A DNA stretch of 64,000 nucleotides, taken from Comamonas testosteroni ATCC 11996. GTDB lineage: Bacteria > Pseudomonadota > Gammaproteobacteria > Burkholderiales > Burkholderiaceae_C. The DNA lies in contig NZ_AHIL01000035.1 of assembly GCF_000241525.1 (NCBI RefSeq), positions 23,165 through 87,164 on the forward strand, read 5' to 3'. Numbering within the stretch: the first letter of the stretch is position 1; every line of letters begins with the position of its first letter. Below are positions 36,510 through 43,975 of the stretch, one piece after another. The notes below the pieces were generated by a model. It was not told where the DNA came from and searched no databases. It was given only the letters and a program-made list of their open reading frames with translations. A program made the position numbers and the translations under genes.

Positions 36510-36983
36510 GTGCCTTGCAACCGCTGGATCCGCACCGCCGCCACTTCAAGCCTGATCGCGCTGGGTGCGCTCACCGCCGGCCTGCTGCCGGCCCTCGCAC
36601 AAGCCCAGGAATTTGTCAGCATCAAGGGCAAGACAGTGAATGTGCGCGAGCAGCCCAACACCCGCTCCGCAACACTCTGGGAACTGAGCAAGGGCTACCC
36701 GCTGCAAGTCACCCAGCGCAAGGGCCAGTGGCTGCGCGTCAAGGACTATGAGTCCACGCTGGGCTGGGTCCACGCCCCGCTGACCAGCAAGAGCCCGCAT
36801 ATGGTGGTGACAGCGCGCACGGCCAATCTGCGCTCCGGCCCCGGCCAGAAGCACAACCGGGTAGGCAAGCTGGAGCAGCATGAGGTGCTGCAGACGCTGA
36901 AAAAGCAAGGCAGCTGGGCCCAGGTCCAGCGCAGCAATGGCCAAAGCGGCTGGGTGGCCAAGAATCTGGTCTGGGGCTGGTAA
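36510..36983 (+). CDS. Exported protein with two bacterial SH3 domains
   Basis: Protein of 157 residues. A signal peptide (LIALGALTAGLLPALAQAQ) precedes two SH3_3 domains, at about 38-92 (VNVREQPNTRSATLW) and 100-157 (ANLRSGPGQKHNRVG). Such domains bind cell-wall peptides. The start is a GTG with AGGAGA ten bases upstream. The second half ends with the typical WVAKNLVW. The role in the envelope is not known. Confidence 0.85.
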   Translation: MPCNRWIRTAATSSLIALGALTAGLLPALAQAQEFVSIKGKTVNVREQPNTRSATLWELSKGYPLQVTQRKGQWLRVKDYESTLGWVHAPLTSKSPHMVVTARTANLRSGPGQKHNRVGKLEQHEVLQTLKKQGSWAQVQRSNGQSGWVAKNLVWGW

Positions 36984-37010
36984 GCCCGGCAACAAGCACA
37001 CCCAAAAAGC

Positions 37011-37034
37011 AAAGGCCTGCAGCTGCAGGCCTTT
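37011..37034. terminator. Bidirectional terminator after SH3 gene and thiD
   Basis: 10-bp stem AAAGGCCTGC with GCAGGCCTTT around AGCT, followed on plus by T. It lies between the convergent SH3 and thiD genes. Confidence 0.9.
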
Positions 37035-37051
37035 TTTGCGGGAGCCGGAAA

Positions 37052-37924
37052 TCAGCCTTCGACGATCAGCTGTGCACGCGGCGCATAGCCATGATTGAGC
37101 GGACCGTGACCCTGGCCGGTATAGACCTCGGCACCCGCCTCGATGGCGCCCAGAATATAGCGCCGCGCCTCGGTCACTGCGGCCTCCAGCGCCAGTCCCT
37201 GGGCCAGGAAGGAGGCAATCGCCGACGACAGAGTGCATCCTGTGCCATGGCCGTTATGGGTGACGATGCGCTGCGACTGCAGGCGCAGATAGTCGCTGGC
37301 CTGCTGGCCTTGCCGGCCCAGCACATCCATGACCAGATCGCCGCTCAGATGCCCGCCCTTGAGTAGCACCGCCGGCGCCCCCATGGCCAACAGATCGGCC
37401 ACGGCCGCATCCAGCGCTCCGATGCCGTCGATGTTGCGACCCAGCAGCAAAGCTGCTTCATCCAGATTGGGGGTAATCACCGTCGCCAGCGGGAACAGCT
37501 CCTGGACCAGCGCCTGGGCCGTCTCGGGAACGATCAGGCGGTCGCCGCTGGTGGCCACCATCACGGGGTCCAGCACCACGCTCCTGATCCGATGGCGGCG
37601 GATCGCATCCGCCACCACGCTCACCACATCGGGAGTGGCCAGCATGCCGATCTTGACGGCATCGACGCCTATGTCCTGCACAACGGCATCGATCTGGCCG
37701 CGCACGGTATCGAGCGGAATGCCGTGAATGCCCGTCACGCCCAGCGTGTTCTGTACGGTGATGGCCGTGATTGCCGTCATGCCGTAGCAGCCCAGTGCCG
37801 CACAGGTCTTGAGGTCGGCCTGGATGCCGGCACCACCGCCGCTGTCCGAGCCGGCAATGGAGAGCACGCGCGCATAGCGCTTTTTTGCGGCGCCGGAGAT
37901 GGAGGAAGAAGCAATCACTGTCAT
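37052..37924 (-). CDS. thiD: Hydroxymethylpyrimidine (phosphate) kinase ThiD
   Basis: Ribokinase-like enzyme of 290 residues that phosphorylates HMP and HMP-P to HMP-PP in thiamine biosynthesis. Motifs are SIAGSDSGGGAGIQADLKT (substrate loop), DPVMVATSGDRL and the C-terminal anion-hole segment GHGTGCTLSSAIAS. The catalytic Asp is likely the D of SDSGGG-containing or GTGCT-adjacent conserved positions, which I cannot fix precisely. It is divergent from thiO, with the second TPP riboswitch between them serving the opposite strand. Confidence 0.95.
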   Translation of the reverse strand: MTVIASSSISGAAKKRYARVLSIAGSDSGGGAGIQADLKTCAALGCYGMTAITAITVQNTLGVTGIHGIPLDTVRGQIDAVVQDIGVDAVKIGMLATPDVVSVVADAIRRHRIRSVVLDPVMVATSGDRLIVPETAQALVQELFPLATVITPNLDEAALLLGRNIDGIGALDAAVADLLAMGAPAVLLKGGHLSGDLVMDVLGRQGQQASDYLRLQSQRIVTHNGHGTGCTLSSAIASFLAQGLALEAAVTEARRYILGAIEAGAEVYTGQGHGPLNHGYAPRAQLIVEG

Positions 37925-37997
37925 GGCAAAAATTATCGCCCATGCGCATGGTCAATGCGTGCTGTTTGCGGTTGTGCTGTAATGTCCAACGGACGAA

Positions 37998-38136
37998 ACA
38001 GGGGTGTCCCGCAGGCAATCAGCCTGTGCGGACTGAGAAACACCCTGGGGCTGCGCCAGCCACCGGCTGCGCACCAGAGCACCATCCGTGCCCTGTGCCC
38101 CCTGCACCCGATCCAGGTCATGCTGGCGTGGGGAGT
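37998..38136 (+). ncRNA. TPP riboswitch with structured insertion, upstream of thiO
   Basis: THI-element aptamer with GGGGTG, a CCGCAGGC/GCCTGTGCGG stem, CTGAGAAACACCC, then ACCCGAT, CCAG-GTCAT-GCTGG and CGTGGGGAG. Compared with E. coli thiM, about 55 extra bases lie between CACCC and ACCCGAT. They can fold as GGGGC/GCCCC closing two small hairpins (TGCG-CAGCC/GGCTG-CGCA and GCAC/GTGC). It lies 79 bases before thiO and should control the thiO-S-G-E operon. Confidence 0.88.
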
Positions 38137-38214
38137 TTCACAAGCCGCAAGGCATGCCGCGTTTTGTCCTGCACATGGCCCTGTTCCTGTGTCCGGATGG
38201 AAAACGATTTGCAC

Positions 38215-39309
38215 ATGTCATTGCTACAAGCTTCTTCAAAGATCGCAATTCTCGGCGGCGGCCTCATGGGCCGTCTGCTGTCGCTGGCCCTGGCCCAGCG
38301 CGGTCATGCCATCGACCTCTATGACGCCCATGGCCCGCAAGGCGATGGTGCTGCGGCGCGCGTGGCGGCCGCCATGCTGGCGCCGCTGGCCGAGTCGGCC
38401 ATTACCGAGCCCGGCGTGGTGCGCATGGGCCAGCATGGGCTCAAGCGCTGGCCCGAGCTGATAGCCCAGCTCGAGCAGCATGTGTTCCTGCAGCAAAACG
38501 GCACGCTGATTCTCTGGCACCGCCAGGATCAGGGCGACGCGGCGCGCTTTTTCGGCCTGCTGGAGAAAAACCGGCGCATCAACCCCAGCCTGCCGGCCAT
38601 GCAGGAGAAGACCGGCGCGGCACTGCAGGACTGCGAGCCCGCGCTGCAGGGACGCTTCAACCAGGCCGTCTATCTGCCCGGCGAGGGCCAGCTGGACAAC
38701 CGCCAGCTGCTGACGACGCTGGTCGACAAGCTCACCGCGCTGGGTGTGCGGCTGCACTGGGAGAGCCCGCGCGAGGTTGGCGACTTCCGCCCCGGCGAGG
38801 CTGGTCAGCCCGACTTCGTGTTCGACTGCCGAGGTCTGGGTGCCCGCAGCCAGTGGAAGCAGCTGCGCGGCATTCGCGGCGAAGTGGTGCGCATCCATGC
38901 GCCCGAAGTCACACTGCAGCGCCCCACACGCCTGATCCATCCACGCTACCCCATCTATATCGCGCCCAAGGAAGACCATCTGTTCGTGATTGGCGCGACC
39001 GAGATCGAGTCCGACGACATGTCGCCGGCCAGCGTGCGCTCCACGCTGGAGCTGCTGAGCGCGGCCTATACCGTGCACTCGGGCTTTGCCGAAGGCCGGA
39101 TTGTGGAGATCGCCACACAGTGCCGCCCCACCCTGCCCGATAATCTGCCCGCCGTGCGTCTGCTGACTCCGCGCGTCATGGAAGTCAACGGCCTCTACCG
39201 TCACGGCTTCATGATCTCGCCCGCCATGCTGGATGTGGTGCTGGAGCTGCTGGACCACAACGACTCGCCGCTGGCGCGCGAATTCGATGTCGCCGTGCAT
39301 CGTGGCTGA
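38215..39309 (+). CDS. thiO: Glycine oxidase-type FAD oxidoreductase ThiO
   Basis: FAD-dependent oxidase of 364 residues, DAO family. In thiamine biosynthesis it oxidises glycine to dehydroglycine for ThiG. The dinucleotide motif KIAILGGGLMGRLLSLAL opens the protein. It is the first gene after the TPP riboswitch and precedes thiS and thiG. ATG 38215 is preferred because the FAD motif begins ten residues in and GGAAAA precedes it; ATG 38197 in frame would add six residues. Confidence 0.9.
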   Translation: MSLLQASSKIAILGGGLMGRLLSLALAQRGHAIDLYDAHGPQGDGAAARVAAAMLAPLAESAITEPGVVRMGQHGLKRWPELIAQLEQHVFLQQNGTLILWHRQDQGDAARFFGLLEKNRRINPSLPAMQEKTGAALQDCEPALQGRFNQAVYLPGEGQLDNRQLLTTLVDKLTALGVRLHWESPREVGDFRPGEAGQPDFVFDCRGLGARSQWKQLRGIRGEVVRIHAPEVTLQRPTRLIHPRYPIYIAPKEDHLFVIGATEIESDDMSPASVRSTLELLSAAYTVHSGFAEGRIVEIATQCRPTLPDNLPAVRLLTPRVMEVNGLYRHGFMISPAMLDVVLELLDHNDSPLAREFDVAVHRG

Positions 39310-39415
39310 ACTGCGAGCCCGAACTTTGGCGCACAGCACTTGCACCCCCGGCGCACGCAAGCACCGTCGTGCAGAGGTTTAACTTAGCACCCGCTTTATT
39401 TTCCGTTTCCATGCC

Positions 39416-39613
39416 ATGAAGATCACTCTCAACCAGCAAGCCGCCGAGCTGCCAGCCCATGCCACCGTGGCCGATGCGCTGGCGCAGATGCAGGCCAAGC
39501 CCCCGTTTGCCGTGGCGGTCAACACGGTGTTCGTGCCCAAGACGCAATACGCCGACCATGCGCTCAATGAGGGCGACAGGATGGAAGTCATCTCTCCGGT
39601 GACTGGCGGGTGA
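39416..39613 (+). CDS. thiS: Sulfur carrier protein ThiS
   Basis: Ubiquitin-like sulfur carrier of 65 residues ending in the obligatory GG (PVTGG), which is thiocarboxylated and delivers sulfur for the thiazole ring. The EGDRMEVISPVTGG tail is typical. It lies 106 bases after thiO and 160 bases before thiG, the latter gap being filled by copy B of the dispersed repeat. Confidence 0.93.
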   Translation: MKITLNQQAAELPAHATVADALAQMQAKPPFAVAVNTVFVPKTQYADHALNEGDRMEVISPVTGG

Positions 39614-39620
39614 GATGAAT

Positions 39621-39693
39621 CCCCCTGAGTCGCTTCGCGCCTTCCCCCAAGGGGGACGACACCTGCGCTGCGAGGCGGCTCTTGCTGGGTGTC
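39621..39693 (+). repeat. Three-helix dispersed 3'-UTR repeat, copy B
   Basis: Starts eight bases after the thiS stop codon. Helix 1 is GTCGC-TTC-GCGCC (one T-C mismatch), helix 2 CCCCC-AA-GGGGG, helix 3 GACACC (39658-39663) with GGTGTC (39688-39693). Compared with copies A and C, helix 3 has changed from A-T to C-G in a compensatory way. It lies inside the thi operon between thiS and thiG. Confidence 0.88.
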
Positions 39694-39773
39694 TCTCACT
39701 TGGCAAATGCTCGTTTGAAGTCCATTTAGCTTGACGAGCATTGCGGTACACAGACAAAAGATAAAGACAGACC

Positions 39774-40577
39774 ATGAATACAAAAACTACCGACGACGCC
39801 CTGGTTCTCTACGGCCAGCGTTTTGAAAGCCGCTTGCTGCTGGGCACCTCGCGCTACCCCTCGCCGGCGATTCTCGAAGCCGCTGTGGAGCGCTCAAGGC
39901 CCGCCATGGTCACGGCCTCGCTGCGCCGCCAGGGCAGCAATGCCGCCGAGACCGGCGCCAGCTTCTGGGAGCTGCTGCGCAAGCTCAATGTGCCCGTGCT
40001 TCCCAACACGGCAGGCTGCATGACCATCCAGGAGGCCGTGACCACGGCCCAGATGGCGCGTGAAGTCTTCGACACCCCCTGGATCAAGCTGGAGCTGATC
40101 GGTGACGACTACACGCTGCAGCCCGACACGCTCAATCTGGTGGAAGCGGCCTCCATCCTCATCAAGGACGGCTTCCAGGTCCTGCCCTACACCACCTATG
40201 ACCTGGTGCTGTGCCAAAAGCTCGTCGACGTGGGCTGCCAGGCCGTCATGCCCTGGGCTGCGCCCATCGGCACCGGCCGCGGCCCCATCAACCCCTATGC
40301 CATGCAGATGCTGCGCGAGCGCCTGAAGGTGCCGCTGATCGTCGATGCCGGCCTGGGCCGTCCCTCGCATGCCTGCACCGTGATGGAATGGGGCTATGAC
40401 GCCGTGCTGCTGAACACCGCCGTGGCCCTGTCCGAAGATCCCGTGGCCATGGCCGGCGCCTTCTCCGATGCCGTCAATGCCGGTCACGCCGCCTGGCGCG
40501 CAGGCGCCATGGCCGAGCAGAACGCCGCCCAGCCCAGCACGCCCGTGCTAGGCACCCCTTTCTGGCATCAGGAATAA
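39774..40577 (+). CDS. thiG: Thiazole synthase ThiG
   Basis: TIM-barrel enzyme of 267 residues that builds thiazole phosphate from deoxyxylulose phosphate, dehydroglycine and the ThiS thiocarboxylate. Signatures are LLLGTSRYPSPAIL, MVTASLRR, the imine-lysine segment WIKLELIGDDYTLQPD and MPWAAPIGTGRGPINP. Partner genes thiO, thiS and thiE are adjacent. The stop lies ten bases before thiE. Confidence 0.95.
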   Translation: MNTKTTDDALVLYGQRFESRLLLGTSRYPSPAILEAAVERSRPAMVTASLRRQGSNAAETGASFWELLRKLNVPVLPNTAGCMTIQEAVTTAQMAREVFDTPWIKLELIGDDYTLQPDTLNLVEAASILIKDGFQVLPYTTYDLVLCQKLVDVGCQAVMPWAAPIGTGRGPINPYAMQMLRERLKVPLIVDAGLGRPSHACTVMEWGYDAVLLNTAVALSEDPVAMAGAFSDAVNAGHAAWRAGAMAEQNAAQPSTPVLGTPFWHQE

Positions 40578-40587
40578 AGGGCGGCCC

Positions 40588-41529
40588 ATGGACTCCGCTG
40601 AAATCAAGGCCCTGGCGCAAGCCATCATCCACCAGCACAGTGCCAACTTTGGCGCCCAGCTGCACCACGATGCCAACTCGGTCGAGCTGACGCCCCAGCC
40701 CGTACCGCCCGCGCTGCGCCAGGACCCAGCCTATCTGGCTGCGCTTGAGGCCTGCAGCGAGCTGGGCTTTATTGCCGTGGATGCGCAGACTCTGGCCCAG
40801 GCCTGGCAGCGCCAGAGCGAGCGCACCGACCAGTTCGATGTCACCCACTGGCCCGACGACCCACGCGACTTCGGTCTCGGCAAGGCCGACCCGGCCCTGG
40901 CCTTTGCCCATTGCCCGCGCGAGCTGGGCCTGTATGGCGTGCTGCCCACGGCCGAATGGGTGGGTCGCATGGCCCGCGCGGGTGTGCCCACGGTGCAGCT
41001 GCGTTTCAAGTCCGGCGACAGGGCCGCCGTTGCACAAGAGGTCAAGGCCGCTGTTGAAGCCGTCAAGGGCACGCAGGCACGCCTGTTCATCAACGACCAT
41101 TGGCAGGCCGCACTGGATGCAGGTGCCTACGGCATCCATGTGGGCCAGGAAGATCTGGACGTGATCGGCCAGCGCGATCTGCAGACCATCCGCAGCTCGG
41201 GCACCCGCCTGGGCGTCTCCACCCATGGCTACGCAGAGATGGTGCGCGCCCATGCCGTGCAGCCCAGCTATATCGCCCTGGGTGCGGTCTTTCCCACCAC
41301 GCTCAAGAAGATGGCGACGGCCCCGCAGGGACTGGCGCGGCTGGCGGCCTATGTGCGGCTGATGCAGCAATACCCGCTGGTGGCGATTGGCGGCATTTCG
41401 GAAGACCTGTTCCCCGCCGTGCGTGCCACGGGCGTGGGCTCGGTGGCCGTGGTGCGCGCTCTGGTCAACGCACCCGATCCGGAAGCTGCAGCCAGGCATC
41501 TGCTGGCGCGCATGCAAGCTGCTGCGTAA
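40588..41529 (+). CDS. thiE: Thiamine-phosphate synthase ThiE with N-terminal extension
   Basis: ThiE couples HMP-PP and thiazole phosphate to thiamine phosphate. The protein has 313 residues, about 100 more than typical ThiE. The canonical barrel occupies about residues 115-313 with VQLRFKSGD, NDHWQAALDAGAYGIHVGQEDL, GVSTH, ALGAVFPTTLKK and VAIGGI. The first ~110 residues have no motif I recognise and are rich in Ala, Gln and Leu. The gene is last in the thiO-S-G-E operon. The extension appears to be a lineage feature; its role is unknown. Confidence 0.9.
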   Translation: MDSAEIKALAQAIIHQHSANFGAQLHHDANSVELTPQPVPPALRQDPAYLAALEACSELGFIAVDAQTLAQAWQRQSERTDQFDVTHWPDDPRDFGLGKADPALAFAHCPRELGLYGVLPTAEWVGRMARAGVPTVQLRFKSGDRAAVAQEVKAAVEAVKGTQARLFINDHWQAALDAGAYGIHVGQEDLDVIGQRDLQTIRSSGTRLGVSTHGYAEMVRAHAVQPSYIALGAVFPTTLKKMATAPQGLARLAAYVRLMQQYPLVAIGGISEDLFPAVRATGVGSVAVVRALVNAPDPEAAARHLLARMQAAA

Positions 41530-41854
41530 ATCCACGCACTACTAATTCAATAGCTTGGAACGACTGATAGATAAGAGCTGTCAGCTATTTTCACTTAAAG
41601 CCACAGATCCATCGCGCCTGAAAAACTCGGCGCATGAAATACCGCAGATGACAAGACTGAATGCCCGCAGCCCGCGGGCGTTTTTGTTTTCCGTCGCGCC
41701 GCAGCCCGCATGACTGCTGGGTTTTCTTGATCGGCGCAAGCCCTCTTCGCGTTAGAAGCGGACACACAGGTGACAACCCTGAGTCTCGCAGTTGCAGCAC
41801 AGCCGGTCCCACACGCGACAATGGGGCGGTTACCAGTCACGCATAAGACAGAAC
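41530..41854. other. Intergenic region between thiE and Crp/Fnr gene
   Basis: Holds a short AT-rich stretch with AATAGCTT/AGCTATT similarity to the AT-rich repeats, the thiE terminator at 41663-41679, and the promoter region of the regulator gene. No further gene is seen. Confidence 0.7.
41663..41679 (+). terminator. Terminator of the thi operon
   Basis: 6-bp stem GCCCGC with GCGGGC around AGCCC, followed by TTTTTGTTTT. Confidence 0.85.
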
Positions 41855-42574
41855 ATGGACGAGCCAATTCTTAGTATGGAAGAACGTGAGGCGATCAACT
41901 CTGGTCGCTGGTTTTCATCCCTTTCGCCCTCTTTGCGGCACGACATTCTTCGATGCGCTTACGTCAAACGATACAAAGATGGCATGCTCATCTGCGCTCG
42001 CGGCGAACCGCCCGAGGAGTGGATTGCCTGTGCACGTGGCGCGGTGCGAGTCAGCTCCACCTCCATCACCGGCAAGCAGATCACGCTGACCTATGTGGAG
42101 CCGGGCATCTGGTTCGGGGATGTCGCGATTCTGGATGGCGACAAGCGCACGCACGACGCCTATGCACATGGCGAGACCACGCTGCTGTGCGTATCCAAGG
42201 CGGACTTCAAGCGCATTCTGGCAGAGCATGTGGAGTTTTCCGAAGCGATCCTGCGCCTCAACGCACGCCGAGTACGTCAGCTCTACGGTCTGGTGGAAGA
42301 CCTCAACACCTTGCCGCTGCGCGCGCGCCTGGCCAAGCAGCTGCTGCACCTGACGCGCAGCTATGGCGTGATGAGTCTGTCGGACAGCAACGAGATCCGC
42401 ATAGGCCTGCATCTGGCGCAGGAAGAGCTGGCGCAATTGCTGGGCGCCTCGCGCCAGCGTGTGAACCAGGAGCTCAAGTCCATGGAGCGCGAGGAAGTCA
42501 TTCGCATCGAGCCGGGTGGCCTCATCGTGCGCGACCGGGTGACGCTGCTGCGCATTGCAGACACCGACCACTAA
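41855..42574 (+). CDS. Crp/Fnr family transcriptional regulator
   Basis: Regulator of 239 residues. An N-terminal cyclic-nucleotide-binding-type beta roll (about 20-140) includes PGIWFGDVAILDGDKRTHDAYA. A long dimerisation helix and a C-terminal HTH_Crp domain follow, with LAQEELAQLLGASRQRVNQEL as the recognition region. There are no cysteine clusters for an Fe-S centre, so it is not an oxygen-sensing Fnr. The ligand and targets are unknown, but it lies next to the phosphotransferase/acyl-CoA dehydrogenase pair on the same strand and may regulate it. Copy C of the repeat starts at its stop codon. Confidence 0.85.
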   Translation: MDEPILSMEEREAINSGRWFSSLSPSLRHDILRCAYVKRYKDGMLICARGEPPEEWIACARGAVRVSSTSITGKQITLTYVEPGIWFGDVAILDGDKRTHDAYAHGETTLLCVSKADFKRILAEHVEFSEAILRLNARRVRQLYGLVEDLNTLPLRARLAKQLLHLTRSYGVMSLSDSNEIRIGLHLAQEELAQLLGASRQRVNQELKSMEREEVIRIEPGGLIVRDRVTLLRIADTDH

Positions 42575-42650
42575 CCCCCCTGAGCCGCTTTGCGGCTTCC
42601 CCCCAAGGGGGGACGACATCTTCGCTGCGGGGCGGCCCTTGCTTGATGTC
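42575..42650 (+). repeat. Three-helix dispersed 3'-UTR repeat, copy C
   Basis: Begins directly after the stop codon of the Crp/Fnr gene. Helix 1 GCCGC-TTT-GCGGC (42584-42596), helix 2 CCCCCC-AA-GGGGGG (42599-42612), helix 3 GACATC (42615-42620) with GATGTC (42645-42650). It is the cleanest of the three copies. Confidence 0.9.
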
Positions 42651-42838
42651 TCGCTCTTGGGCTGCGCCTGCTTTTGAGGCAGCTAGCTTTGGCCGTCCTC
42701 AGCGTTCACGCTTTCTTGCATCTTCGCCGCGTTCTGCGGCAACTCACCCCCATTTCACGCATTCGCTCGCTGCGCCTCCGGTGCGGCACGGCGGGCTGCG
42801 CCTTGCCCATCACAAATCGAACAAAGGACTGAGACAGC

Positions 42839-43924
42839 ATGAGCACTTTTGACCATTTCGTCGGCACCCGCGCGGTTTCCGATCAGCATGCGTTTGATAT
42901 CGATGCCATGACCGGCTGGATGAGCCGGCATGTGCAGGACTTTGAGGGTCCGCTGCAGGTGGAGATGTTCAAGGGCGGCCAGTCCAACCCCACCTACAAG
43001 CTGATCACGCCCGGCCGCAGCTATGTGATGCGCGCCAAACCCGGCCCTGTGGCCAAGCTGCTGCCCTCTGCCCATGCGATCGAGCGCGAGTACCGCGTCA
43101 TGAAGGGCCTGGCCGGCACCGATGTGCCCGTGCCGCATATGTACGCGCTGTGCGAGGATGAATCCGTCATCGGCCGCGCCTTCTACATCATGGAGTTCAT
43201 GGAAGGCCGCGTGCTCTGGGACCAGTCCCTGCCCGGCATGACGCCTGCCCAGCGCGCCGAGATCTACGATGAGATGAACCGCGTGATCGCGGCCCTGCAC
43301 AGCGTGAAGTTTGCCGAGCGCGGCCTGGCAGATTACGGCAAGAGCGGCAATTACTTCGAGCGCCAGATCGGCCGCTGGAGCAAGCAGTATGTGGCCTCCG
43401 TCACCCAGCCCATCCCCGAGATGGACAAGCTGATGGAGTGGCTGCCCGCCCATATGCCGGCCAGCGCGCGCGACGAGGGCCGCGTCTCCATCGTGCATGG
43501 CGACTATCGCCTGGACAACCTGATGTTCCACCCCACCGAGCCGCGCGTGATTGCCGTGCTGGACTGGGAGCTGTCCACGCTGGGCCATCCGCTGGCCGAT
43601 TTCAGCTACCACTGCATGAGCTGGCATATCCCTGCCGAGCTGGGCCGCGGCATTGCGGGCCTGGACATTGCGGGCCTGGGTATCCCTGCCGAGCACGATT
43701 ACATCCAGCGCTACTGCCAGCGCACCGGCATTGCCGATGTGACCACGCTGCAGCGCGACTGGAACTTCTACCTGGCCTACAACATGTTCCGCATCGCGGC
43801 CATCCTGCAAGGCATTGCCAAGCGCGTCGAGGCCGGCACGGCCTCCAGCGCCCAGGCCAAGGCCTCGGGCGACACCGCCCGCCCCATGGCCGAGCTGGCC
43901 TGGTCCTTCGCTCAGCGCGCCTGA
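42839..43924 (+). CDS. Aminoglycoside-phosphotransferase-fold kinase, ACAD10/11-type
   Basis: Phosphotransferase (APH fold) of 361 residues. The catalytic loop is HGDYRLDNLMFHP and the metal-binding motif DWELSTLGHPLADF, the same form seen in the kinase domain of vertebrate ACAD10/ACAD11 and in bacterial LvaA. Those enzymes phosphorylate the hydroxyl of 4-hydroxyacyl-CoA so that the partner acyl-CoA dehydrogenase can remove it. The start follows AAGGA. The acyl-CoA dehydrogenase gene lies 51 bases downstream and in animals the two are fused. Substrate here is inferred. Confidence 0.85.
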   Translation: MSTFDHFVGTRAVSDQHAFDIDAMTGWMSRHVQDFEGPLQVEMFKGGQSNPTYKLITPGRSYVMRAKPGPVAKLLPSAHAIEREYRVMKGLAGTDVPVPHMYALCEDESVIGRAFYIMEFMEGRVLWDQSLPGMTPAQRAEIYDEMNRVIAALHSVKFAERGLADYGKSGNYFERQIGRWSKQYVASVTQPIPEMDKLMEWLPAHMPASARDEGRVSIVHGDYRLDNLMFHPTEPRVIAVLDWELSTLGHPLADFSYHCMSWHIPAELGRGIAGLDIAGLGIPAEHDYIQRYCQRTGIADVTTLQRDWNFYLAYNMFRIAAILQGIAKRVEAGTASSAQAKASGDTARPMAELAWSFAQRA

Positions 43925-43975
43925 CTTTCATCCACCACCACGCAATCAGACCGTCCCACAACAAAAGGAGCACTC

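Noticed and set aside
41730..41745. TTGATCGGCGCAA upstream of the Crp/Fnr gene as a possible Fnr box.
   Set aside because: The right half-site does not match ATCAA; similarity is too weak.
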